Below, piece by piece: positions 8,789-16,323 of a DNA stretch of 41,220 nucleotides (positions are counted from its first letter, which is position 1; the number at the start of each line of letters is the position of its first letter). The notes beneath the pieces were generated by a model. That model was not told the DNA's origin. It searched no databases and worked only from the letters and a program-made list of their open reading frames with translations. The stretch comes from CAYLNM01 sp964385045 (GTDB taxonomy: Bacteria; Planctomycetota; Phycisphaerae; Phycisphaerales; SM1A02): NCBI GenBank assembly GCA_964385045.1, contig CAYLNM010000022.1, positions 1 through 41,220 on the forward strand. The letters are read 5' to 3'. The position numbers and the translations under genes are program-made.

Positions 8789-9541
8789 ATGGATGAGCTC
8801 GCCCTCCTCGTCGATCTCCACGTCCGCAACGACCGGCAGGGACCCGGCGACGATGCCGAGACGCGACGAGCGATCCAGCTCGCCCGACTCGATCGAGCCA
8901 CCCCGCTGGACGTCGCGGACCTCGGCTGCGGCACCGGCGCCTCGACGCTCGTGCTGGCGGGCGAGATGAACGCCCGAGTCACCGCCGTCGACGCCGCCGC
9001 TCCCTTCGTCGATCGGCTGCGGGAGCGTGCGAAGGCGGCGGGACTGGCGGACCGGGTCGACGCTCGCGTGGCCGACATCGGCGAGCCGCCCTTCGCCGAC
9101 GCCTCGTTCGACGTCGTGTGGTCCGAGGGCGCGATCTACAACGTGGGATTCGAGGCCGGCCTCCGCGCATGGCGACGACTGCTTCGGCCCGGCGGCGTGC
9201 TCGCGGTCAGCGAGCTCACGTGGACGACCGCGACCCGGCCGCGCGAGGTCGAGGCCCACTGGACGAGCGAGTATCCGGGGATCGCCACCGCCCCGGTGAA
9301 GCTCCGCCGGCTCGAGGAGGCCGGCTACGACCCGCTGGCGTTCTTCATCATCGGGTCCGGCGCCTGGGAGGCCGGCTACTACGGCCCGTTGCAGGCGGGC
9401 TTCCCCGACTTCCTCGCCCGGCACGACTCGTCCCACGCCGCCCGCGAGCTCATCGCCGCGGAGGAGGCGGAGATCGAGCTGTACCGCACGCACGGCCGCT
9501 GGTACGGCTACGGCTTCTACGTCGGACGGGCGTCCGAGTGA
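8789..9541 (+). CDS. Class I SAM-dependent methyltransferase
   Basis: 250 residues. ATG 8789 begins a compact domain; upstream in-frame sequence is Arg/Gly-rich and not protein-like. SAM-binding motif I is VADLGCGTGAST (about 42-53). An acidic residue after strand 2 follows (VTAVDAA), then a DARVADIGEPPFADASFDVVWSEGAIYN stretch for motifs II and III, read in two parts, and LLRPGGVLAVSE for motif IV. The Trp/Tyr-rich C-terminal third (GAWEAGYYGP, HGRWYGYGFYVGR) resembles small-molecule methyltransferases of the UbiE/SmtA-like group. The substrate cannot be assigned. It is divergent from the zinc-ribbon gene at 8601. Confidence 0.85.
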   Translation: MDELALLVDLHVRNDRQGPGDDAETRRAIQLARLDRATPLDVADLGCGTGASTLVLAGEMNARVTAVDAAAPFVDRLRERAKAAGLADRVDARVADIGEPPFADASFDVVWSEGAIYNVGFEAGLRAWRRLLRPGGVLAVSELTWTTATRPREVEAHWTSEYPGIATAPVKLRRLEEAGYDPLAFFIIGSGAWEAGYYGPLQAGFPDFLARHDSSHAARELIAAEEAEIELYRTHGRWYGYGFYVGRASE

Positions 9542-9839
9542 CCGGCCGGGGTCGCATGCCGGGGCGGATGCCGATGCACGAGTCCGGGCGATCCGCGACG
9601 GCGGGGTGGCGTCCGGGGAGGCGGGCCGGCGCCGGACGACGGGGGCCCTCCGGAGCAAGCGGGATCGTCCCGTGGACCGGCGGTGCGCACGATTCCTGAA
9701 CCGGTCGGCCCCGAAACGAGTCCGGCTCCCGCGGGTGACGCGAGGAGCGGCCGAATCCGTGGGAGGCGACCGGGCGAAGCGCCCGGCGGGGTACCGTGCC
9801 CGTCCGAGGTGTTCCCGCCGTCCTCCCGGAGCCCCGATC
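9542..9839. other. Intergenic region before the FG-GAP repeat gene
   Basis: 298 bp without a credible gene. The middle is less GC-rich than the flanks and presumably holds the promoter of the gene at 9840, but I see no convincing -35/-10 pair. There is a small inverted repeat, CGGGA-TCG-TCCCG, at 9660-9672. The SD of the next gene is GGAG at 9828-9831. Confidence 0.5.
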
Positions 9840-11231
9840 ATGGCCACCCGCCTCGTCCCGACCGCGACCGGCCTTCGCCGCCTCGCTCCCGCCCTCCTCG
9901 CCGCCGCCGCCGCTGCCACGGCCACCGCCGCCGCGCCGTCCGTGATCGAGCCGGAGACCCTCAAGCTGCTGCCCGGCGACGGCGCGTTCAACGACCGCTT
10001 CGGCTTCGCCTCCGGCCTGAGCGGCACCACCGCGATACTCGGGGCGCCGCTGGCGGACGACCGGGGATTCGACGCCGGGGCGGCGTACCTGCTCGACGTG
10101 GTGACCGGGGAGACCATCGCGAAGCTGCTGCCCGACGAGGACACGCCCAACGGCTCCTTCGGCGTCTCGGTGGCGATCGACGGCGGCGTGGCGATCGTGG
10201 GGGCTCCCGGCGACGCCACCAACGGCGACGGCGCCGGGGCCGCCTACCTCTTCGACACCGTCACCGGCGAGCGGCTGGCGAAGCTGCTGCCCGACGACGC
10301 GGCCGAGGAGGACCTCTTCGGCATCTCGGTCGACGTGAGCGGGACGGTCGCGATCGTGGGCGCCTATCTCGACGACGACGCCGGCCTCGAGGCGGGAGCG
10401 GCGTACCTCTTCGACGTCGCCACCGGGGCCCAGCTCTTCAAGCTGCTCGCCGAGGATGGGGCGGCCGGCGACCGGTTCGGGCTGTCGGTCGCGATCGACG
10501 GGGACACGGCCATCGTGGGGTCGTTCCTCGACGACGACGACGGGCCGGACTCCGGCTCGGCGTACCTCTTCGACGTCGCCACCGGCGCCCAGCTCGGCAA
10601 GCTGCGGGCCCCCGACGGGGCCGCGGACGACGCGTTCGGGGCCGCGGTCGCGATCGACGGCGGCACCGCCCTCGTCGGCGCGTTCCAGGACGACGACGGC
10701 GGACAGGACGCGGGCTCGGCCTCGCTCTTCGACGTCGCCGCCGGGACCCGCATCGCCAAGCTCGTCGCCTCCGACGGCGAGGCGTTCGCGGCCTTCGGCA
10801 TCTCGGTCGCGATCGAGGGCGGGACCGCGGTGATCGGGGCGTACCTCGACGGCGACAACGGCCTCAACGCCGGCTCCGCCTACCGCTTCGACGCCGCGAG
10901 CGGGGACGAGCTGGCCAAGCTGCTGCCCTCGGACGGCGCCGCCGTCGACTCGTTCGGGATCTCGGTCGCGGTCGACGGACGGGCCGCCGTCGTCGGGGCC
11001 TACCTCGACGACGACAACGGGACCAACTCGGGTTCGGCGTACCGCTTCGGGGCTCCGGCGCCGCCGTGTCCGGCGGACCTCGACCAGTCCGGCACCGTGG
11101 ACCTCGACGACCTGCTCGGCCTGCTCGCGGCCTGGGACGGACCCGGGGCCGACCTCGACGGGGACGGGACCACGAGCCTCGCCGACCTGCTGGTGCTGCT
11201 GGCGGCGTGGGGACCGTGCGCGAGCGGGTGA
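9840..11231 (+). CDS. Secreted FG-GAP/beta-propeller repeat protein with dockerin-like C-terminus
   Basis: 463 residues. ATG 9840 has GGAG at 9828-9831 and opens a signal peptide (Arg, then an Ala-rich run to about residue 32). Residues 42-404 are seven FG-GAP-like units of about 53 residues, each reading roughly KLLPxDGAxxDxFGxSVAIDGGTAIVG then AxLDDDxGxxxGSAYLFDVATG. Seven units suit one seven-bladed propeller. The Asp-rich DDD loops could bind calcium, as known for FG-GAP repeats. The C-terminus is a two-loop EF-hand/dockerin-like anchor, CPADLDQSGTVDLDDLL and ADLDGDGTTSLADLL, ending WGPCASG. Such anchors occur on many Phycisphaerae exoproteins, and two others occur here. Partner and ligand unknown. 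Confidence 0.88.
   Translation: MATRLVPTATGLRRLAPALLAAAAAATATAAAPSVIEPETLKLLPGDGAFNDRFGFASGLSGTTAILGAPLADDRGFDAGAAYLLDVVTGETIAKLLPDEDTPNGSFGVSVAIDGGVAIVGAPGDATNGDGAGAAYLFDTVTGERLAKLLPDDAAEEDLFGISVDVSGTVAIVGAYLDDDAGLEAGAAYLFDVATGAQLFKLLAEDGAAGDRFGLSVAIDGDTAIVGSFLDDDDGPDSGSAYLFDVATGAQLGKLRAPDGAADDAFGAAVAIDGGTALVGAFQDDDGGQDAGSASLFDVAAGTRIAKLVASDGEAFAAFGISVAIEGGTAVIGAYLDGDNGLNAGSAYRFDAASGDELAKLLPSDGAAVDSFGISVAVDGRAAVVGAYLDDDNGTNSGSAYRFGAPAPPCPADLDQSGTVDLDDLLGLLAAWDGPGADLDGDGTTSLADLLVLLAAWGPCASG
9963..11051 (+). repeat. Seven tandem coding repeats of about 159 bp
   Basis: Period about 53 codons within the FG-GAP gene. Units begin at each KL(L/R/V) motif. Units 3 to 7 are the most alike (GTxxDGAxxDxFG...GSAYLFD), and unit 7 is shortened to about 45 codons. 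This is protein-level repetition with clear DNA similarity, for example the recurring ttcgacgtcgccaccgg stretch. Confidence 0.85.
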
Positions 11232-11345
11232 TCGCCGCGGTGGGGTGGGCAACGATCGTGGGGCGGGCCCGCCACGGCGGCCGTTCGTTCTTCCGCCCGG
11301 GGCCTCCACGCCCACGGGAACGAGGTCGGTCACGGCCCGCCCGCC

Positions 11346-11951
11346 TCAGGTGAAGGCGTCGGTGAAGGCCCGGAAGATCACCCGGACGAGCCCGGCGGTG
11401 GCTGCGATGCCGCACAGGACGGCCCCGGTCTGAGCCGGCTGCCAGAGCCGCTCGACGCGGCCCCAGACGAACCACAGGTGGAGCGCCGCGGCGAGGCAGA
11501 GCCACGCGCCGCCGAGCACCACGGCATCGCCGTCCAGCACGTGGAGCCGCAGCCAGTGTCGATGGCCCGGCAGCCACGTGGACCGGGTGACGATCGCCTC
11601 GACGCCGATCCACGCCGGGATGACGGGAAGCAGGAGGCCGCGGCCGAGGGCGACGTCGCCGAGTCGCTCGGTGATCGCGGCGTGGAGCTCGGCCAGGGCC
11701 GGGGGCAGGAACCCGCCGTAGTCGGGATGCCGTTGACGATGCCACCATCGGGCGAGCGGGGTCTCGCCGCGAACCCAGGTCGACGCCCGCTCGGGGTCGA
11801 ACGGGCGGCCGCACTCGGGACACCGTCCCGCCCGCACGCCGTCGAGGACGTATCCGCAGCCGGCGGATCGACACCGCATCGGTCCGCGCTCGGGAGCCTT
11901 GGCCGGAGGGCGGGAAGCCCGTCGGTCGGGGCGTGGTGCGGGATCGCTCAT
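11346..11951 (-). CDS. Membrane protein with N-terminal zinc ribbon
   Basis: 201 residues from ATG 11951, with a GGGGGA run about 11 bases upstream. The N-terminus is basic and Pro-rich, followed by a zinc ribbon (C27, C32, C44, C47; CRSAGCGYVLDGVRAGRCPECGR read in parts) and a soluble linker with RWWHRQRHPDYGG. Hydrophobic segments are at about 105-120, 138-162 and 173-195. It belongs with the two other CGY...CPEC proteins in this window, but here the ribbon is at the N-terminus and the first Cys pair is spaced CxxxxC. It is 79 bp downstream of the aminotransferase gene on the same strand, so it could be read through from that operon, but its function looks unrelated. Confidence 0.7.
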   Translation of the reverse strand: MSDPAPRPDRRASRPPAKAPERGPMRCRSAGCGYVLDGVRAGRCPECGRPFDPERASTWVRGETPLARWWHRQRHPDYGGFLPPALAELHAAITERLGDVALGRGLLLPVIPAWIGVEAIVTRSTWLPGHRHWLRLHVLDGDAVVLGGAWLCLAAALHLWFVWGRVERLWQPAQTGAVLCGIAATAGLVRVIFRAFTDAFT

Positions 11952-12030
11952 CGGTGCATGATCCCCCGGCCGCGCGGGTGGCGTCACGTCCGTGCACCGG
12001 GCGCACGGGACACGTGGGACTGGCGCCCGG

Positions 12031-13356
12031 TCAGGCTCCAGCCGCGTCCGCGGCGAGCCCCGTCTCCATCGCCGCCACCAGGGCGTCGATCTCCGCCTCG
12101 CCCATCGGCGTCGACAGCACCCCCGAGCAGGTGTTGATCATCACGAACCCGGCGGCGAACAGGTGGTCCAGCAGCCGGGCGAGCCGGGCCTTCTCCTCCG
12201 GCGTGGCGTAGGCCTCGCGGTAGTTCCGCGGGGCCGCCGCCTTCATGTGGACGCGGAACATCGATCCGGTCCCGGTCACCGACGCGGCGGCCCCGGTGCG
12301 GGCGATCGCCGCCTCGATCCCCCGCCGCGCCCGGTCGCCGAGGGCGTTGAGCCGGGCGACGGCCGCGGCGTCGAACCGCCGCATCGCCTCGAGCCCCGCC
12401 ACCATCGAGATCGGGTTGGCCGAGAACGTCCCCGAGTGCGGGAAGCGGAGCGGCCCCGCCCCCCGCGGGTTCATCGTGTCCATGACCTCGGCCCGCCCCG
12501 CCACCGCCCCCACCGGGAAGCCGCCGCCGATCATCTTGCCCATCGCGGTCAGGTCGGGCGCGACGTCGTAGCGGGCCTGCAGGCCGCCGACCTCGGTGCG
12601 GAAGGTGATGACCTCGTCGAGGACCAGCAGCGCGCCGTTCCGCTCGGTCCACCCGCGAATCGCGGCCACGAACTCCGGGTCCGCCGGCCGCAGGCCCACG
12701 CGGTGGGGCATCAGGTCCAGCAGCACGCACGCCAGCTCGCCGGCGTGCTCGTCGAGGACGGCCAGCGCCCCCGCCGGGTCGTCGAACGGCAGGATCACGA
12801 CGTCGTCGAGCGTCGACTGCGGCGTCCCGTGCACCAGCGGCACGCTCCGCGGCCGGGCCGCGTCGCCCCACGCGTCGGGCCCGGGAGCCTGGCTCACCTC
12901 GGCCGCGTCGTAGGCCCCGTGGTACGCCCCCTCGACCTTGGCGATCTTGGGCCGGCCCGTGAACGCCCGCGCCGCCTTGAGGCACACCATCAGCGCCTCG
13001 GTGCCCGAGTTGACGAACCGCACCTTCTCGAACGAGGGACTGCGGCCCACGAGGTGCTCGGCGAACTCGACCTCGACCTCGGTGGCGAGCGTCGACGCGG
13101 TACCGCGGGCGAGCTGGCGGGTGACCGCCTCGACGATGCCCGGGTCGGCGTGCCCGTGGATCAGGGCGCACATGTTGTTGGCGAAGTCGATCCGCTCGAC
13201 GCCGTCGAGGTCCGTGATGCGGCAGCCCGAGGCGTGGTCGAGGTACGCCGGGTGCGGATCGCGGAGGACGGTGTTGCGGCTGACGCCGCCCGGCATCACG
13301 CGGAGGGCGCGGTCGTAGAGCTCGGCGCTGCGGGAGACGGCGGTCCCGGTGTGCAT
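12031..13356 (-). CDS. Class III PLP aminotransferase, GSA-aminomutase/beta-amino-acid transaminase type
   Basis: 441 residues. ATG 13356 has GAGGA upstream and lies one base after the stop of the CoA-transferase beta gene. It is a fold-type I class III aminotransferase. It has the family opening MPGGVSR (21-27), the phosphate-binding SGTEA (117-121), AYHGAYD (144-150), the cofactor Asp in VLDEVITFR (D247), and the Schiff-base lysine K274 in GKMIGGGFPVG. HSGTFSANP replaces the QAGTLSGNP usual in HemL. This departure and the absence of heme genes argue against glutamate-1-semialdehyde aminomutase. Beta-phenylalanine-type transaminases belong to the same branch. In this operon it probably converts the beta-amino acid from the aminomutase to a 3-oxo acid. 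That role is an inference; the family call is firm. Confidence 0.85.
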   Translation of the reverse strand: MHTGTAVSRSAELYDRALRVMPGGVSRNTVLRDPHPAYLDHASGCRITDLDGVERIDFANNMCALIHGHADPGIVEAVTRQLARGTASTLATEVEVEFAEHLVGRSPSFEKVRFVNSGTEALMVCLKAARAFTGRPKIAKVEGAYHGAYDAAEVSQAPGPDAWGDAARPRSVPLVHGTPQSTLDDVVILPFDDPAGALAVLDEHAGELACVLLDLMPHRVGLRPADPEFVAAIRGWTERNGALLVLDEVITFRTEVGGLQARYDVAPDLTAMGKMIGGGFPVGAVAGRAEVMDTMNPRGAGPLRFPHSGTFSANPISMVAGLEAMRRFDAAAVARLNALGDRARRGIEAAIARTGAAASVTGTGSMFRVHMKAAAPRNYREAYATPEEKARLARLLDHLFAAGFVMINTCSGVLSTPMGEAEIDALVAAMETGLAADAAGA

Positions 13357-13357
13357 C

Positions 13358-14032
13358 TCAGGTCCTCGCGGCGAGGTCCGCGGGCGCGTGGAGCGGCGCC
13401 GCGGTGCGCTCGGCGACATGGTCGAGGTCGACGCCCGGGGCGAGCTCGACGAGCCGGAAGCCCTCCGGCGCCACGTCGATCACCGCCAGGTCGGTGTAGA
13501 CGCGGGTGACCACCCCGCGCCCGGTCAGGGGATAGGTGCAGGCCTCGACGAGCTTGGGCGCGCCGGCCTTGGTGCAGTGCTGCGTGATCACGAAGACCCG
13601 CTTGACGCCGGCCACGAGGTCCATCGCCCCGCCGACGGCCGGGATCGCGTCCGGCTCGCCGGTGGACCAGTTGGCCAGGTCGCCCGTCCGCGAGACCTGC
13701 AGGGCCCCGAGCACGCACAGGTCCAGGTGCCCGCCCCGGATCATGGCGAAGCTGTCGGACTGATGGAAGTACGCCGCCCCGGGCAGCGCGGTGACCCGCC
13801 GCTTGCCGGCGTTGATCAGCTCCGGCTCGCCGCCGCCCTCGGCGGGCGACGGCCCCATGCCGAGCAGGCCGTTCTCCGTGTGGTAGACGAGCTGACGCCC
13901 CTCGGGCACGAAGCGGGCCACGAGCTCGGGGATCCCGATCCCGAGGTTCACGTACGAGCCGTCGGGGATGTCCTCGGCGACCCGCCGGGCCATGTCCTCG
14001 CGGCTCCATCCGATGGCGTCGGGGGCGGTCAC
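13358..14032 (-). CDS. 3-oxoacid CoA-transferase, beta subunit (catalytic Glu subunit)
   Basis: 224 residues from GTG 14032, which overlaps the alpha-subunit stop in a GTGA tetranucleotide. The N-terminal YVNLGIGIPELVA and the motif HTENGLLGMGP, with catalytic glutamate E53 in ENG, identify the beta subunit of the SCOT/AtoA/PcaJ family. The central GGAMDLVAGV and QHCTKAGAPKLVEAC stretches also fit. The glutamate takes CoA from a donor such as succinyl-CoA or acetyl-CoA and passes it to a 3-oxo acid. Length and motifs are normal for the split two-subunit form. Acceptor specificity cannot be read directly; context suggests a 3-oxo acid made by the neighbouring transaminase. Confidence 0.92.
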   Translation of the reverse strand: MTAPDAIGWSREDMARRVAEDIPDGSYVNLGIGIPELVARFVPEGRQLVYHTENGLLGMGPSPAEGGGEPELINAGKRRVTALPGAAYFHQSDSFAMIRGGHLDLCVLGALQVSRTGDLANWSTGEPDAIPAVGGAMDLVAGVKRVFVITQHCTKAGAPKLVEACTYPLTGRGVVTRVYTDLAVIDVAPEGFRLVELAPGVDLDHVAERTAAPLHAPADLAART

Positions 14033-14739
14033 GGGTAGGAGGCTCCGGCCGCGACGAGCTCGGACTCGTGGGCGGGATGCGGCACGCGAACGACTCGGTC
14101 GACGAAGATGCCCGGCGTCACCACTGCCTCCGGATCCAGGTCCCCGGGCTCGACGACCGACTCGGCCTGCACGATCGTCGTCCGCCCCGCCATCGCCATC
14201 ACGGGGGCGAAGTTCCGGGCCGTCTTGTTGTAGACGAGGTTGCCGTGGGCGTCGGCGGCGCGGGCCTTGATCAGGGCGTAGTCCGCGGTGAGTCCGTGCT
14301 CGAGCACGCACTCGCGGCCGTCGATCGTCCGGTGCTCCTTGCCCTCGGCCAGCGGCGTCCCGACCGCGGTGGGCGTGAAGAACGCCGGGATCCCGGCCCC
14401 GCCCGCGCGGATGCGCTCGGCGAGCGTGCCCTGCGGCACGAGCTCGAGCTCGGTGAACCCGGCCCGGTAGAGCTCGGGGAACACCGTCGAGTTGGCCGTC
14501 CGCGGGAACGAGCAGACCATCCGCACCACCCGGCGCGCCTTGATGAGGGCGGCGAGGCCGACCTCGCCGCTGCCGCAGTTGTTGCTGATCACCGTGAGGC
14601 CGGAGGCCCCCTGGTCGATGAGGGCGTGGATCAGCTCGACCGGACTGCCGGCCTCGCCGAAGCCGCCGATCATGACCGTCGCGCCGTCCGGGACGTCCGC
14701 GACGGCCTCCGCCGGGCTGGCGACCCGTACGTCGATCAC
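14029..14739 (-). CDS. 3-oxoacid CoA-transferase, alpha subunit
   Basis: 236 residues from GTG 14739, whose GTGA overlaps the stop of the aminomutase gene, implying translational coupling. The glycine-rich GGFGEAGSPVELIHAL (about 25-40), SNNCGSGEVGLAALI, the FPRTANSTVF stretch and FFTPTAVGTPLAEGKE are alpha-subunit hallmarks of the SCOT/AtoD/PcaI family. It forms the CoA-binding half of the enzyme with the beta subunit encoded next. The conserved late block LVYNKTARNFAPVMAMAG is also present. With the beta subunit it makes a complete two-subunit enzyme; nothing looks truncated. Confidence 0.92.
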   Translation of the reverse strand: MIDVRVASPAEAVADVPDGATVMIGGFGEAGSPVELIHALIDQGASGLTVISNNCGSGEVGLAALIKARRVVRMVCSFPRTANSTVFPELYRAGFTELELVPQGTLAERIRAGGAGIPAFFTPTAVGTPLAEGKEHRTIDGRECVLEHGLTADYALIKARAADAHGNLVYNKTARNFAPVMAMAGRTTIVQAESVVEPGDLDPEAVVTPGIFVDRVVRVPHPAHESELVAAGASYP

Positions 14740-16214
14740 CCGCCGCAGCCTCCGCGCATGCCTGCCATCGCCGAGACCATGCCGGCGGCGCCGGGAGCCT
14801 GCCCCGGCTTGGCGACCCGCTCGTAGTCGAACAGGCCGGCCTCGTCGAAGAGGACGCGGTCCTCGTAGCCGTCGAACCACACCGCGTCGGGATTGCGGCC
14901 GACGATGCAGACCTTGCCGCGGTCCGGGGCCGAGCCGGCGTTGCGGAGGATCTTGAAGATCACCACGCCGTGCTCCGAGCCCTTGAGGCCCGGGATCGGC
15001 TCGTTGGTGACCGCGTTGACCTCGGTCTTGCCCTTGTAGTGCGTGATCGAGAGGCGGGCGTGGGCCTCGACGCCGGACAGGCCCCGCTGCGACTCGTTGA
15101 GGATCTGCCAGGCCCGCTCGATCGGAATGTTGAACGCCTTGTAGGCGACGATGTCGCGGCCGCAGAAGAAGTAGTGGTTCTCGCCGCCGGCCCGCTTGAA
15201 CTCGCGCTGCAGGATCCGCAGCGCGTCGGGGTCGTCGTTGATCCCCTTGATGATCGGGGCCTGGTTCTCGACCGTCAGCCAGCCGCGGCCCGCGAGGCCG
15301 CGCATCGCCTCGCCGGTGGCGGGCACCCACTGCTTGAAGCCCTGGGCGTCCTCGACGTAGTTGCCCTCGGCGTCCTTCTGCAGGATCTCGTCGGGGTGCT
15401 CGAAGTGCAGCATCATGTGGAGGCCGACCTGCGGGTAGGTCTCGTGGAAGCGGTCGAGCATCTCGAGGAACGTGCGGTCGAAGCGCTGCGGGAAGAAGGC
15501 CATCTCCTTCGTGCCCACGCGGATCGACTCGACGCCGGCCTCGGCGAGGGCGGCGAACCACGCGGCGAGCTTGGAGTTGGTGAGGACCATCGGGTCGCCG
15601 CCCGAGAGCAGCACCTCGCGCAGCTTCTCGCGGCCGCTCTCGGGGTGGATGCCGCCGTTGCGCTCGACCTGCTCGTTGTGCTCGCGGACGTAGGCGACGA
15701 TCTCGGGGATCTGCGCGAGACCCTTCTTCGCCACCGTGCCGTCCTGCCGCTGGATCTCCTTGCGGGCGATCAGCTCCTCGCGGTAGCAGAACCGGCAGTG
15801 GGCCGAGCACGTCGAGACCACGTACATCAGGCCCATCTCGTACTTGTGCAGCAGCCCCTCGACCGGGGCGTAGTCCATCTGGTAGCCGGGGTCCTCGGAG
15901 CCCGCGAGATCCTCGGTCTCGTCCGGACTCGCCTTGACGATCCGCTGGATGGCGGGGCTGGTGCGAGCGAGCTCGTAGTAGTGCCGCGTGATCTTGACCG
16001 GCATGCGGGACTCGACGTCGCGCTCGCCGCCCTTGAGCTGCTTGAGCGTGACGACCTCGTCCCTGGTGTAGAAGCTGAGCATGTCCTCCGGCGCCCGCTC
16101 GTCGAAGAACGGATTCAGACCATTGATGATCTGCCGCTGGTACTTCGTGTCCTCGACGGTGTCGAGGAATGCCTGCTCACGCTTCGAGGGGACGTATCCC
16201 TTGGTCTTGACCAT
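14736..16214 (-). CDS. KamA-family radical SAM 2,3-aminomutase (substrate probably not lysine)
   Basis: 492 residues from ATG 16214 (GGAG upstream). The [4Fe-4S]-binding CxxxCxxC is C136-C140-C143 in STCSAHCRFCYR, followed by the SAM-contact motif LLSGGDPMVL (202-211). The rest of the barrel resembles lysine 2,3-aminomutase (LAM): VENQAPIIKGINDD, then HYFFCGRDI. Compared from memory with Clostridium subterminale LAM, the two Asp that hold the lysine side chain (D293, D330) align with R353 and T391, and the PLP-lysine loop PGGGGK with HYKGK (K396). A basic residue at the first position is what glutamate 2,3-aminomutase uses. So a 2,3-amino shift on an acidic amino acid is more likely than on lysine. 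First gene of the four-gene operon. Family call firm, substrate inferred. Confidence 0.85.
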   Translation of the reverse strand: MVKTKGYVPSKREQAFLDTVEDTKYQRQIINGLNPFFDERAPEDMLSFYTRDEVVTLKQLKGGERDVESRMPVKITRHYYELARTSPAIQRIVKASPDETEDLAGSEDPGYQMDYAPVEGLLHKYEMGLMYVVSTCSAHCRFCYREELIARKEIQRQDGTVAKKGLAQIPEIVAYVREHNEQVERNGGIHPESGREKLREVLLSGGDPMVLTNSKLAAWFAALAEAGVESIRVGTKEMAFFPQRFDRTFLEMLDRFHETYPQVGLHMMLHFEHPDEILQKDAEGNYVEDAQGFKQWVPATGEAMRGLAGRGWLTVENQAPIIKGINDDPDALRILQREFKRAGGENHYFFCGRDIVAYKAFNIPIERAWQILNESQRGLSGVEAHARLSITHYKGKTEVNAVTNEPIPGLKGSEHGVVIFKILRNAGSAPDRGKVCIVGRNPDAVWFDGYEDRVLFDEAGLFDYERVAKPGQAPGAAGMVSAMAGMRGGCGG

Positions 16215-16273
16215 CGGCCGGGCTCCGGGCGGGGGCGTCCCGGCGCCGCCGCGGGGCCGGGCCGGTAACGCCG

Positions 16274-16302
16274 TGTACAGGTTGACCGCCGCAGCGTAAC
16301 AT
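16274..16302 (+). promoter_or_regulatory. Possible sigma70-like promoter for the RpiR-type regulator
   Basis: TGTACA at 16274-16279 and TAACAT at 16297-16302 are 17 bp apart, with four matches each to the -35 and -10 consensus. Transcription would start about 15 nt before the GTG at 16324. The 109-bp divergent region must also hold the aminomutase promoter, which I could not identify. Confidence 0.35.
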
Positions 16303-16323
16303 CGGTTCCAACGGAGACCAAGG

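Noticed and set aside
12031..13356. hemL (glutamate-1-semialdehyde 2,1-aminomutase) as the identity of the class III enzyme
   Set aside because: No heme genes nearby, HSGTFSANP in place of the HemL QAGTLSGNP pattern, and operon partners that fit a beta-amino acid transaminase better.
14736..16214. Classical lysine 2,3-aminomutase of lysine fermentation
   Set aside because: The lysine side-chain aspartates appear replaced, and the kamDE, kdd, kce and kal partners are absent from the visible locus.
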